From NCBI RefSeq assembly GCF_021919345.1, contig NZ_CP089293.1, positions 2,666,001-2,730,000 of the forward strand: a stretch of DNA of 64,000 nucleotides, given 5' to 3'. This DNA is from Paenarthrobacter nicotinovorans (lineage in GTDB: Bacteria; Actinomycetota; Actinomycetes; Actinomycetales; Micrococcaceae). The stretch's first letter is position 1; each line of letters begins with the position of its first letter. Both the position numbers and the translations under genes were made by a program. Below, in pieces: positions 27,559-37,000 of the stretch. The notes under the pieces were generated by a model. That model did not search any database. It saw nothing but the letters and a program-made list of their open reading frames with translations, and was not told the origin of the DNA.

Positions 27559-27640
27559 GAGGCCAGCCTAGGGGCGGCTGCTGAGAGTTTCCAAGCAGCC
27601 GCTGCTGGTAAAATCGAAGTTTGCCAGCATCCCCACGGAA

Positions 27641-28120
27641 ATGAGCCTTTTCATGCCACACGGCACCAATTCCGCCACTACGGGCCCGGCCGGGCCGGTC
27701 ACCGGCGGCGTCAAGGAGCAGCGCGTCACCAAGCAGCGCTTGGCCGTGAGTGCAGCGTTGGACGAATTGGATGACTTCGTCAGCACCCAGGAGCTGTACC
27801 GCCTGATGCAGAACAAGGGCATTTCGGTGTCCTTGGCTACCGCCTACCGCATTCTCCAGTCCCTGGCCGATGATGGCCTCATCGACGTCCTCCGAAATGG
27901 TGAGGGTGAGGCCGTCTACCGTCGTTGTGCCGTCACAGGCCACCACCACCACCTTCTGTGCCGGAACTGCGGCAAGGCCGTCGAGGTGGAGGCACCCGCC
28001 GTCGAGACCTGGGCAGCACGCACGGCTACTGAACACGGCTTCACCGAAGTAGCCCACACAGTGGAGATCTTTGGTCTGTGCCCCGAGTGCACCGCCAAAA
28101 AGGCCGCAGGAAAACTCTAG
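27641..28120 (+). CDS. zur: Fur-family regulator, probable zinc uptake regulator Zur
   Basis: A 159-residue Fur-family protein. DNA-binding domain: TKQRLAVSAALDEL, then STQELYRLM and SLATAYRILQSLADDG. The metal region has GHHHHLLCRNCGKAVEVE and CPEC, giving the structural four-cysteine zinc site and His-rich sensory ligands. It is convergent with znuB (4-nt overlap), next to a whole zinc-importer locus carrying candidate Zur boxes, which supports Zur over Fur or PerR. Two possible ATG starts lie 12 nt apart (MSLFMPHG); the first is given. Confidence 0.88.
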   Translation: MSLFMPHGTNSATTGPAGPVTGGVKEQRVTKQRLAVSAALDELDDFVSTQELYRLMQNKGISVSLATAYRILQSLADDGLIDVLRNGEGEAVYRRCAVTGHHHHLLCRNCGKAVEVEAPAVETWAARTATEHGFTEVAHTVEIFGLCPECTAKKAAGKL

Positions 28121-29007
28121 AGAGCCCCGGCCGGCTGGTCCCGCGTGACCCGGCCGTTCAGGCCGCGGTTGCTCCGCACCCGGCCAATGATCCGGCACAC
28201 CACGTAAATCAGGAAAGACAACGTCGTCACATACGGGCTGATGGGGATGCGGCTGCCGAGGGCCAGCAGAATGCCGCCCACAGTGGCCGTCAACGCGAAG
28301 GCTACACTCAGGACCACCACCAGCTTGGGTGAGGTGGTCACACGCAACGCCGCCGCTGCCGGCGTAATCAGCAGCGCGAGGACAAGCAGCGCACCGACTA
28401 TCTGGATGGACAGGGCTACACTGATGCCCAGCAGCACCATGAAGCCGATCGCCAGGCCGCGCACGGGAACACCCCGGGCTTCAGCCATTTCCGGGTCGAC
28501 GCTGGCAAAGCTCAGGGGACGCCAGATGGCGAGCAAGGCGATCATCACTACCACCGCGGTTCCCGCCAACGCCTGCAGCTGAACGGTATCCACCGAGACA
28601 ATCTGTCCGGTCAGCAGTCCGAACTTGTTGGCAGCCCGGCCTTCATACAGTGCCAGGAACAGAATTCCCAGGCCCAAGCCAAAGGGCATGATGACGCCGA
28701 TGATTGAGTTCTTGTCCCGCGCCCTGACACCCATGAAGCCGAGCAGGACGGCGGCCGCCACCGAACCGATCAGGGAACCGAAGATGATATCGGCTCCGAT
28801 CAGAAGCGCGAAGGCCGCCCCGGCAAAGGAGAGCTCGGAGATGCCGTGGACGGCGAAGGCCAAATCCCGTTTCATCACGAACGTCCCAACCAGACCGCCC
28901 AGGAGTCCCAGTACGGCACCGGCCCAGAGCGAGTTCTGGACGAGGACCAGCAGTTCGCCGTAGTTCTCGAAGTTGAAGATGGTCTGCAGAATGGTGTCCA
29001 GATCCAC
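28117..29007 (-). CDS. znuB: Zinc/manganese-type ABC transporter permease (ZnuB-like)
   Basis: A 296-residue multi-span membrane protein of the ABC-3 family, with glycine-rich helices such as AVLGLLGGLVGTFVMKRDLAFAVHGISEL and LLVLALLITPAAAALRV near the C-terminal half, features of ZnuB/MntB permeases. Zinc is the likeliest substrate because of the histidine-rich binding protein and the neighbouring Zur-like gene. It directly follows znuC with no gap. Its end overlaps the convergent zur gene by 4 nt. Confidence 0.92.
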   Translation of the reverse strand: MDLDTILQTIFNFENYGELLVLVQNSLWAGAVLGLLGGLVGTFVMKRDLAFAVHGISELSFAGAAFALLIGADIIFGSLIGSVAAAVLLGFMGVRARDKNSIIGVIMPFGLGLGILFLALYEGRAANKFGLLTGQIVSVDTVQLQALAGTAVVVMIALLAIWRPLSFASVDPEMAEARGVPVRGLAIGFMVLLGISVALSIQIVGALLVLALLITPAAAALRVTTSPKLVVVLSVAFALTATVGGILLALGSRIPISPYVTTLSFLIYVVCRIIGRVRSNRGLNGRVTRDQPAGAL

Positions 29008-29841
29008 TTAGAGGTCCTCCCCTGCACTTGCGTGGGCGTCGTCATGGAAGTGCGTGGTGGCGTCCGGCAGACCGACGACGACGATCCTCCCGTTGGTGTG
29101 GATGACCTCCACATGGCTGTCGTACAGTTCGGACAAGACTTCCGTAGTCATGACCTCCTGCGGCGTTCCGACCCGGAACTGGCCACCGGCCAGATAGAGC
29201 ACGCGGTCCACGTAGTCGATCACGGGATTGATTTCGTGCGTCACGAAGACGACGGCGCTGTTCCGCTCGTGGCATTGCTGGTTGATCAACGAGCTGACGC
29301 CCTGCTGGTGGTGAAGATCAAGGGAGAGAAGAGGCTCGTCGCAGAGCAGGACCTGCGGTTCAGTGGCCAACGCTTGGGCAACCCTCAGCCGTTGCTGTTC
29401 GCCTCCGGAGAGCTGCCCGACCGGCACCTTGGCGTAGTCCGACGCTCCTACCAGTTCCAACAACTCGTCGATGCGCTGGTTGACCTTGCCTGACGACAAC
29501 CGGATACCCCAGCGATGTCCGTCGATGCCCAGGCCCACCAGGTCCCGTGCGCGCAAGGGTGTATCCGGCGCGAAGGACTTCTGCTGCGGAATGTAGCCGA
29601 TCCGCTTGCTGCCCCGTTCCACCGGATGCCCACCCAGGGACACGGTTCCGGAGTGCAGTTCCTGCAATCCCAGGAGGACCTTGAGGAAGCTGGTCTTGCC
29701 GCTCCCGTTCGGGCCGAGGACGGCGAAGAACTCGCCCGGGTTGATGTCGAGGTCGAGGTCCCTCCAGAGTGTCCTCTTGCCGAACTGCAGGCTGGCTCCG
29801 CGGAGGCTCACTACGGGTGTCAAAAGTTGTCCTCGATCCAT
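29008..29841 (-). CDS. znuC: Metal ABC transporter ATP-binding protein (ZnuC-like)
   Basis: A 277-residue ABC ATPase: Walker A GPNGSGKTSFLK, signature [15 protein letters not shown], Walker B VLLCDEPLLSLD, switch histidine in VFVTHEIN. I chose the ATG giving MDRGQLLTPVVSLRG; the open frame runs 204 nt further upstream but crosses a terminator and has no coding character. It powers import with znuB and znuA. An intrinsic terminator separates it from znuA, so znuCB may depend on readthrough or a second promoter in the 80 nt before it. Confidence 0.92.
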   Translation of the reverse strand: MDRGQLLTPVVSLRGASLQFGKRTLWRDLDLDINPGEFFAVLGPNGSGKTSFLKVLLGLQELHSGTVSLGGHPVERGSKRIGYIPQQKSFAPDTPLRARDLVGLGIDGHRWGIRLSSGKVNQRIDELLELVGASDYAKVPVGQLSGGEQQRLRVAQALATEPQVLLCDEPLLSLDLHHQQGVSSLINQQCHERNSAVVFVTHEINPVIDYVDRVLYLAGGQFRVGTPQEVMTTEVLSELYDSHVEVIHTNGRIVVVGLPDATTHFHDDAHASAGEDL

Positions 29842-29920
29842 ACGCTGCTGTGAACGTAGTTTGTTGGGGCCGCTGCCTGGCGTCCGGGTGGGGGCGCTAC
29901 CGACGGCGGTGGCGGCAGGC

Positions 29921-29967
29921 AAAAGGCCCCGCAGCCATCCTGAACATCTTAGGACGCCAGCGGGGCC
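29921..29967 (-). terminator. Intrinsic terminator between znuA and znuC
   Basis: On the minus strand: stem ggccccgc...gcggggcc with inner pairing tggcgtcc / ggatggct (imperfect), then TTTT. It lies about 30 nt after the znuA stop, ahead of znuC on the same strand. Confidence 0.85.
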
Positions 29968-29996
29968 CTTAACCGCATTGCCGGAGCCGGAAACGC

Positions 29997-30965
29997 CTAC
30001 TTCTTCAGTGCGGATGAAACCGATTCCACATTGTCGGTCATCCATTGGACATAGTTCTTGCCCTCGGGCAGCGTTTCAGTGAAATTCAGAACCGGCACGC
30101 CGGCAGCCTCGGCTGCCCGTTTGACAGTTTCGGTCTGAGGACCGGCAGTCTGCTCGTTATAGGCCAGGAAACGGACCGAACCAGCACTGAGAAGATCAGT
30201 GGTTTCCTTCATGACGGCGGGCGGAACGTCCGTGCCCTCTTCTACGGCAGCGCTGTAGGCTTCCGGGGTCTTGTTCTCAAGTCCCGCAGCTTCCAGGAGG
30301 TACAGCGGCACAGGCTCCGTGATCGCCACGGGAGCGTGCCCGTCCGCAGCCTTCACGGCGTCGAGCTTTCCGGTCAGTTCAGTGAGCTTGGCTTTGAAGG
30401 CGTCTGCGTTGCCCGTAAAGGTCGCGGCCGAGTCCGCGTCCAGGCTGCCGAGCTTGCTTGCCACGGCATCGGCGAGCTTGCCCATGGCGTCCAGATTGTA
30501 CCAAACGTGCTCGTTGAACTCGCCGTGGTTATGCGTGTGGCCGTCCTCGGAGTGGGCCTCTTCGCTATGGCTTTCCCCTTCGGGGGCGAGCCCTGAAATT
30601 TCGACGGCGCTGATCATGTTCTCATGGCCGATTTTGGTTTCATCGGCAATTTTGTGCAGGAATTCGTCATAGCCCCCGCCGTTCTCGACCACGAGCTTGG
30701 CTTTGGAGATCACCAGCTTGTCCTGGGCACTGGCCTCATAGGAATGAGGATCCTGGCTGGTCTTGGTGATGATGGCGGTGACGTTCACCTTGTCTCCACC
30801 GACTGCTTTCACAATGTCGCCGTAGACGTTGGTGGATGTGACAACTTCGATGGCCCCGGAAGCCGAAGGACTGTTTGCTCCGGCCGTTCCGGCGCAGGAG
30901 GACAGCAGGAGCGCGGCCAGTCCTGCGGAAGCGGCTACGGACAGGCGGGCGGCGTAACGACGCAC
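29997..30965 (-). CDS. znuA: Zinc ABC transporter substrate-binding lipoprotein (ZnuA-like)
   Basis: A cluster A-I metal-binding protein of 322 residues. I chose the GTG giving (M)RRYAARLSV, preceded by GAGG, because a longer in-frame ATG lies in the candidate Zur box region. The signal peptide ends in lipobox LSSC (Cys24). Metal features: QDPHSYEAS (first His ligand), a His/Glu-rich loop HSEEAHSEDGHTHNHGE typical of ZnuA, and EHVWYNLDAM. Two sequences resembling Fur-type boxes lie just upstream, consistent with Zur repression. Confidence 0.92.
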   Translation of the reverse strand: MRRYAARLSVAASAGLAALLLSSCAGTAGANSPSASGAIEVVTSTNVYGDIVKAVGGDKVNVTAIITKTSQDPHSYEASAQDKLVISKAKLVVENGGGYDEFLHKIADETKIGHENMISAVEISGLAPEGESHSEEAHSEDGHTHNHGEFNEHVWYNLDAMGKLADAVASKLGSLDADSAATFTGNADAFKAKLTELTGKLDAVKAADGHAPVAITEPVPLYLLEAAGLENKTPEAYSAAVEEGTDVPPAVMKETTDLLSAGSVRFLAYNEQTAGPQTETVKRAAEAAGVPVLNFTETLPEGKNYVQWMTDNVESVSSALKK

Positions 30966-30982
30966 GTAAACCTCGGATCTAC

Positions 30983-30997
30983 TCAAAATGAGAATCA
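30983..30997. promoter_or_regulatory. Candidate Zur box 1 upstream of znuA
   Basis: tcaaaatgagaatca, 18 nt before the znuA GTG. It agrees with the 15-bp actinobacterial Zur pattern tgaaaatgattttca at 11 positions as I recall that pattern. It is an imperfect palindrome. Confidence 0.5.
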
Positions 30998-31034
30998 AAC
31001 ACAATTACTGGGCAGACCCCAGTGTAGCCCTAAT

Positions 31035-31049
31035 TGGGAATGATTCCTA
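31035..31049. promoter_or_regulatory. Candidate Zur box 2 upstream of znuA
   Basis: tgggaatgattccta contains a perfect palindrome ggaat-g-attcc with the central atgat of Fur/Zur boxes. It lies about 70 nt before the znuA start, a suitable promoter position. Confidence 0.55.
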
Positions 31050-31059
31050 TTTAGCGAAA

Positions 31060-31091
31060 GGCGGGCATCGATTGAAAAATCGATGCCCGCC
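31060..31091. terminator. Hairpin terminator between the CNNM gene and the znuA promoter
   Basis: A perfect 13-bp stem ggcgggcatcgat / atcgatgcccgcc with a 6-nt loop. It lies after znuA's upstream region and before the end of the next minus-strand gene, so it should stop whichever message arrives from the CNNM operon. Confidence 0.88.
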
Positions 31092-31113
31092 CGCTCTCCA
31101 AGCTCTCAGGAGG

Positions 31114-32187
31114 TTATGCCTGGGCTTGTTGACCACCAAAGCGTCGAATGCCTGTCGCCTGGGTGGCATCGCGGATTTCGCCGACCAACTGCTCGATGAC
31201 GTCTTCAAGGAACAAGACGCCCTGGGTGTCTCCACCGGCGCCAACAACACGGGCCAAGTGCGAGCCGGTGCGCTGCATGACGGACATGGCCTGCTCGATC
31301 TCGTCGTCCGGTGACAGGTTGGCCAAGGACCGGATGCGACCCTCGGCAATGGGGTGCCTGCGACCCTCGTCCGGGATGGACAGGATGTCCTTCACGTGCA
31401 GGTATCCGGCCAGTTCGCCGTCGTCGTCCACCATCGGGAAACGGGAGAAGCCGGTACGGCTGACCGCTTTTTCCAGGTCGACGGGCGTGGAGGCCGTCTT
31501 GAGCACCACCAGCTTGTCCAAGGGCACCATGATGTGGGACGCCGTGTGCTCCGAGAACTCCAAAGCACCGCTGAGCAATCCTGTCTCATCGTCCACCAGG
31601 CCGTGCCGGGTGGATTCCTGGACAATCGACTGCACTTCCTCAAGCGTGAAGGACGAAGACACTTCGTCCTTCGGTTCGATTTTCATCAACCTCAGGATGT
31701 GGTTCGCCAACCAGTTGAGGGACCAGATGACCGGGTTAACCACGCGGGCGATGAACATCAAAGGTGGCGCCAGCAGGAGGGCCGCCTTGTCCGCCACGGA
31801 AACCGAGATGTTCTTGGGGACCATCTCACCGAACGTGACATGCAGGAACGTGACGAACAGCAACGCGATCACGAAAGCGGAGATATCCGCCAGTTCGACC
31901 GGTACGCCCAGCAGTTCGAGCGGCTCCGCCAGGAGATGGTGAATGGCAGGCTCGGCAACCTGGAGGATCAGGAGCGAGCAGACGGTAATGCCCAACTGCG
32001 CACACGCCAGCATCAGCGACACATTCTCCATGGCGCGCAATGTTGTCTGCGCCCGCTTGGAGCCGGCCTCGGCCAGGGGTTCGATCTGGCTGCGGCGTGC
32101 CGACATGACGGCGAATTCGGCACCGACAAAGAAGGCATTGCCGATCAAAAGGACGACAAGCCAGACAATTCCTACCCAGTCACTCAT
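31114..32187 (-). CDS. CNNM/CBS-domain membrane protein (HlyC/CorC-type transporter family)
   Basis: A 357-residue protein: N-terminal DUF21/CNNM transmembrane domain (FFVGAEFAVMSARRSQIEPL, VTFGEMVPKNISVS) followed by paired CBS domains (HIMVPLDKLVVLKT, FPMVDDDGELAGYLHVKDIL). Members are linked to magnesium or cobalt efflux or magnesium homeostasis; the ion here is unknown. Unlike its upstream paralogue, it ends soon after the CBS pair and lacks the CorC/HlyC C-terminal domain. It overlaps that paralogue by 4 nt, so they are translated together and may form a heteromer. Confidence 0.9.
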   Translation of the reverse strand: MSDWVGIVWLVVLLIGNAFFVGAEFAVMSARRSQIEPLAEAGSKRAQTTLRAMENVSLMLACAQLGITVCSLLILQVAEPAIHHLLAEPLELLGVPVELADISAFVIALLFVTFLHVTFGEMVPKNISVSVADKAALLLAPPLMFIARVVNPVIWSLNWLANHILRLMKIEPKDEVSSSFTLEEVQSIVQESTRHGLVDDETGLLSGALEFSEHTASHIMVPLDKLVVLKTASTPVDLEKAVSRTGFSRFPMVDDDGELAGYLHVKDILSIPDEGRRHPIAEGRIRSLANLSPDDEIEQAMSVMQRTGSHLARVVGAGGDTQGVLFLEDVIEQLVGEIRDATQATGIRRFGGQQAQA

Positions 32188-33533
32188 ACGGCACCTGCCT
32201 CGTGGTGGTTGGATCCGGCGTCGGCCTGCTCGTCATCACGGACTACGTGGTGGAAGCAGATCCTGTCGATTCTGCGGCCATCCATCCTGGTGACTGTCAG
32301 GGTGCCTCCCGGCGTTTCCACGACATCCCCCACCTTGGCTATCCGGCCAAGCTGGCTCATGACGTAACCGCCCACGGTTTCATAGGCAGACTCGTCGGGA
32401 ACGGTGAGATTCGGGATCTGTTCCGACACTTCATCCGGCCGCAGCAGGCCCGGAAAATACCAGTCGCCTGTCGCGCTCTGCAGGACGCCGGGCCGGACTT
32501 TATCGTGCTCGTCAGCGACCTCTCCAACGATTTCTTCGACCAGGTCTTCAAGGGTGGCAATGCCCGCCGTGCCGCCGTACTCGTCAAGCACGACGGCGAG
32601 TTGCAGGTTGCCTTCGCGCAGTTCAGACAGGAGGGCATCAAGGTGGATGGTCTCAGGGACCTGAAGGACATCGGTCATGATGGCACCGGCCTGGAGCTTG
32701 GCCCGACGTTCAGCGGGTACGGCCACAGCCTTTTTGACATGGACCACGCCGCGGATATCGTCCGTGGAATCGCCAATGACGGGGAAACGGGAATATCCGG
32801 TACGCCTCGCGGCGTCAAGGATGTCAGTCACCGGCTGGTCGGCGTCGATGGTCTCCATGCGGATCCGGGGCGTCATGACGTCCGCCGCGGTCCTTCCGGA
32901 GAAGTTCAAAGTACGGGCCACAAAGTTGGCCGTACCGGCATCCAACGTCCCGAGTTCGGCCGACCGGCGCACCAAGGATGCGAGCTCAGCAGGTGTCCGT
33001 GCTCCCGAGATCTCCTCCTTGGCCTCCAGGCCAAACAGGTTCAGGACCTTGTTGGAGAACCCGTTCAGCACCACGATGGCCGGCTTGAAGACGGCAGTGA
33101 ACATCAGTTGGGGTCGGGCAAGCCGCTTCCCAAGCGGGAAGGCGAGGGCGATGGCCATGTTCTTGGGGACCAATTCGCCCAGAAGCATCGACAGCAGCGT
33201 GGCGAAGGCCATGGCCACAATCAGGGCAACGGAGTGCACGACCTCGCTCGGGAGGCCCAGCAGGCCGAGCGGCCCGAGGAGCAACTGCCCGACAGAAGGC
33301 TCCATGACGAAACCAGTCAGCAGCGTGGTCAGTGTGATGCCCAGCTGGCAACTGGAGAGCTGGGTGGAGAGCGACTTGAGGCACTTCAGCAACGGAGCCG
33401 CAGCGTGGTCGCCATTGTCAACAGCGCGCTGGACGCTTGCCTGGTCGAGGGCCACCAGGGAGAACTCAACAGCTACAAAGAAGCCGGTCCCGAGGATGAG
33501 GGCAAAACCGGCGAGAAGAAGAATCCATTCCAC
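32184..33533 (-). CDS. CNNM/CBS/CorC-domain membrane protein
   Basis: A 449-residue full-length member of the same family as the next gene. It begins at GTG (EWILLLAGFALILGTGFFVAVEFSLVAL) with a strong GGAGGG site 9 nt upstream. Domain order: CNNM membrane domain with ELVPKNMAIALAFPLG, CBS pair (ADVMTPRIRMETID and LAVVLDEYGGTAGIATLEDLVEEIVGE), then the CorC/HlyC domain near FPGLLRPDEVSEQIPNL. First gene of a two-gene operon. Divergent from kgd across a 488-nt gap. Confidence 0.92.
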   Translation of the reverse strand: MEWILLLAGFALILGTGFFVAVEFSLVALDQASVQRAVDNGDHAAAPLLKCLKSLSTQLSSCQLGITLTTLLTGFVMEPSVGQLLLGPLGLLGLPSEVVHSVALIVAMAFATLLSMLLGELVPKNMAIALAFPLGKRLARPQLMFTAVFKPAIVVLNGFSNKVLNLFGLEAKEEISGARTPAELASLVRRSAELGTLDAGTANFVARTLNFSGRTAADVMTPRIRMETIDADQPVTDILDAARRTGYSRFPVIGDSTDDIRGVVHVKKAVAVPAERRAKLQAGAIMTDVLQVPETIHLDALLSELREGNLQLAVVLDEYGGTAGIATLEDLVEEIVGEVADEHDKVRPGVLQSATGDWYFPGLLRPDEVSEQIPNLTVPDESAYETVGGYVMSQLGRIAKVGDVVETPGGTLTVTRMDGRRIDRICFHHVVRDDEQADAGSNHHEAGAV

Positions 33534-34021
33534 TTAGCGCATCCCTCCAAGGGCAGGCGCGTGCAATGGGGTTAAGGCCTTCGGCTCGGGGAATCGCCCC
33601 GGCGGAGGCTGGTCGGGTGCAGCGGACGCATGGTCTGCGGCACCACCGGCAGTGAACGCCGGCGCGTGATGGGCATGTGAACGGGTATTGCCGGCTCGAC
33701 GGGCACGCTGTGCGGAGTTGCCAGATTGGCTCCCCCGACAGTTCCCAGGCCGGCACCTAGATTTACTGTCCATAAGACTTTCAGTCTACAGTCCGGCAAC
33801 CGTGGTCTCCCTCAGGAGGGCCAACTTCGCAACAAAAAAGCAGAGCCACGCCACTAAGTCAGCCGCAACATGATTTAGGTCACCACTATTGGCAGTTAAC
33901 CAACGATCCTAACTAGACTGTCAGGGGTCTGAGTTCGCGGGACCCGGACCCTGTCCCATCGTTGCGGAAAAGCAACATTGGCCAGCGGGAAAACAACACT
34001 CATGGAAGAGGCGTATTTCAA
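33534..34021. other. 488-nt divergent gap between the CNNM operon and kgd
   Basis: It must hold promoters for both directions. On the kgd side AT-richer sequence (33860-33925, including cctaactagact) is a reasonable promoter area. On the minus strand, a frame from about 33757 to 33572 has strong G/C third-position bias and reads NLGAGLGTVGGANLATPHS onward, ending 38 nt before the CNNM start. It lacks a clear ATG/GTG with a ribosome-binding site, so I do not call it a gene. No RNA motif recognised. Confidence 0.5.
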
Positions 34022-37000
34022 GTGCCAGAGCAGCCCAGCCACCGTCTACCAGAGGAATTTGGCGGAAACGAGTGGCTCGTTGACGAACTGTACGAGCGGT
34101 ACCAACAGGACAAGAACTCGGTGGACACCAAATGGTGGCCGCTCTTCGAATCCTTTGCTTCCGCTGACGGCACTTCTTCCAACGGAACCTCTGCAGCCCC
34201 ATCAGCTGCCAATCCCCCTACCCAAGTACTTCCCGTCGTAGCTCCGGCTGCAGCGGCACCGGCACCGGCGCCGGCGGCCCCCGCAGCAGCGCCGGCCGCC
34301 GCCCCCGCGGCTCCGGCCGCACCCGCTCCGGCGAAAAAAGCACCTGCCACGGTTGCCCGGGACGGAGCAAAGAAGCCCGCCGCCGGCACCGCTGCACAGC
34401 CGATCCCTGCCCAGCTGCCCAAGAGCAACAAGGCCCCCACAGCGCCGGAAGAGGACGTGGTTTCCGTCCTCCGCGGCCCGGCCAAGGCCATCGCCACCAA
34501 CATGGTCACCAGCCTCGAAGTGCCTACCGCTACCAGCGTCCGGGCTGTTCCGGCCAAGTTGCTCATCGACAACCGCGTCGTCATCAACTCCAACCTTGCC
34601 CGTGCCCGCGGTGGCAAGGTCTCCTTCACCCACCTCATCGGTTACGCCGTTGTCCGTGCGCTGTCCCAGTTCCCGTCAATGAACGTCTACTACGACGAAA
34701 TTGACGGCAAGCCGAGCGCCGTGCAGCCCGCGCACGTCAACTTCGGCATCGCAATCGACATGCCCAAGCCCGACGGCACCCGCCTGCTGATGGTTCCAAA
34801 CATCAAGAAGGCCGAGACCATGGACTTCGCGGAGTTCTGGCACACCTACGAGGACCTGATCAAGCGTGCCCGCAACGGCAAGCTCACGGCTGACGACCAC
34901 GCAGGAACCACGGTCTCGCTGACCAACCCCGGCGGCATCGGCACCGTGCACTCGGTCCCGCGCTTGTCCAAGGGCCAGGCGGCCATCATCGGCGTCGGCG
35001 CTCTTGACTACCCGGCCGAGTTCCAGGGCGCCAGCGAGAAGATCATCGCCCAGAACGCCATCAGCAAGATCCTCACCCTGACCTCCACCTACGACCACCG
35101 GGTCATCCAGGGCGCAGGCAGCGGCGAATTCCTCAAGCTCGTCCACCAGCTCCTCCTCGGCGCGCAGAACTTCTACGACGAGATCTTTGAAGCCCTGCGC
35201 ATTCCCTACGAACCCGTTCGTTGGAGCCCGGACCTGCAGGTGGATCCCGCGGACGAGATCAACAAGGTTGCCCGCATCCAGCAGCTGATCCACTCCTACC
35301 GCGTGCGCGGCCACCTCATGGCTGACACCGATCCGCTGGAGTACGTGCAGCGCAAGCACCCTGACCTTGACGTCCTGACATATGGACTCACCCTGTGGGA
35401 CCTCGACCGCGAGTGGCCTACCGGTGGCTTCGGTGGCAAGCCGCAGCTTAAGTTCCGCGACATCCTCGGCGTGCTCCGCGATGCTTACTGCCGCACCACA
35501 GGCATCGAGTACATGCACATCCAGGAACCGGCCGAACGCAAGTGGTTCCAGGACCAGCTTGAGCACCCATACTCCAAGCCGAGCCGCGAAGAGCAGCTGC
35601 GCATTGTCTCCAAGCTCAACGCTGCAGAGGCCTTCGAGACCTTCCTGCAGACCAAGTTCGTCGGCCAGAAGCGGTTCTCCCTCGAAGGTGGCGAGTCCCT
35701 GATTCCGCTGTTGGACGCCGTCATTTCGGACGCCGCTGACGACGGACTGGATGAAGTTGCCATCGGCATGGCCCACCGTGGCCGCCTCAACGTGCTGACC
35801 AACATCGCTGGCAAGACCTACGCACAGGTCTTCCGCGAATTCGAAGGCACCCAGGATCCCCGCTCCGTCCAGGGCTCCGGCGACGTCAAGTACCACTTGG
35901 GAACCGAAGGTACCTTCACCTCGGACAACGGCAAGCAGACCAAGGTCTACCTCGCCGCCAACCCGTCGCACCTTGAAGCCGTCGACTCGGTGCTTGAGGG
36001 CATCGTCCGCGCCAAGCAGGACCGCCTGGACCAGGGCGAGTCCTTCCCGGTGCTGCCCATCATGGTCCACGGTGACGCCGCATTTGCCGGCCAGGGCGTG
36101 GTTGCGGAAACCCTGAACCTCTCGCAGCTCCGCGGTTACCGTACCGGCGGTACCATCCACGTGATCGTCAACAACCAGGTCGGCTTCACCACTGCGCCGT
36201 CCTCTTCACGTTCCTCCACGTACTCCACCGACGTCGCGAAGATGATCCAGGCACCGGTGTTCCACGTGAATGGCGATGACCCCGAAGCCGTGGTGCGCGT
36301 TGCTCAGCTCGCCTACGAGTTCCGCCAGCGCTTCCACAAGGACGTCGTCATCGACATGGTCTGCTACCGCCGTCGCGGCCACAACGAAGGCGACGACCCC
36401 TCGATGACCCAGCCGCTCATGTACAACCTGATCGAAGCCAAGCGCTCCGTCCGCAAGCTGTACACAGAGTCGCTCATCGGCCGTGGGGACATCACCGAAG
36501 AAGAAGCAGAGCAGCTGCTCCGCGACTACCAGGAGCGCCTGGAGCGGGTCTTCGCCGAGACCCACGCCGCGCAGACGTCCCCGATCCCGATCATCACCGC
36601 GGACTCCGCGGCCGTTTCGGACATCGAGCGTCCCATTGCCCAGCAGGCGGACTTCGGGACCAACGCCCCCACGTCCACTGCGATTTCCGCTGAGACTCTT
36701 GCCCGCATCGGCCAGGCCCACCTGGAAATCCCCGAGGGCTTCACCGTCCACTCCAAGCTCAAGCAGCTGCTGGAGAAGCGCGAGCAGATGTCCCGTGAAG
36801 GCGGCATCGACTGGGGCTTCGGCGAAATCGCTGCCTTTGGTTCCTTGATCATGGAAGGCGTACCTGTGCGCCTTGCAGGGCAGGACTCGCGCCGAGGCAC
36901 CTTTGTTCAGCGCCACGCCGTCTTCCACGACCGTGCCAACGGCAACGAGTGGCTGCCCTTGGGCAACCTCTCCGATGACCAGGCCAAGCTGTGGATCTAC

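Noticed and set aside
32202-33575. Plus-strand frame of 457 codons
   Set aside because: Antisense to the CNNM/CorC gene, no motif.
34676-36160. Minus-strand frame of 494 codons
   Set aside because: Antisense to kgd, no motif.
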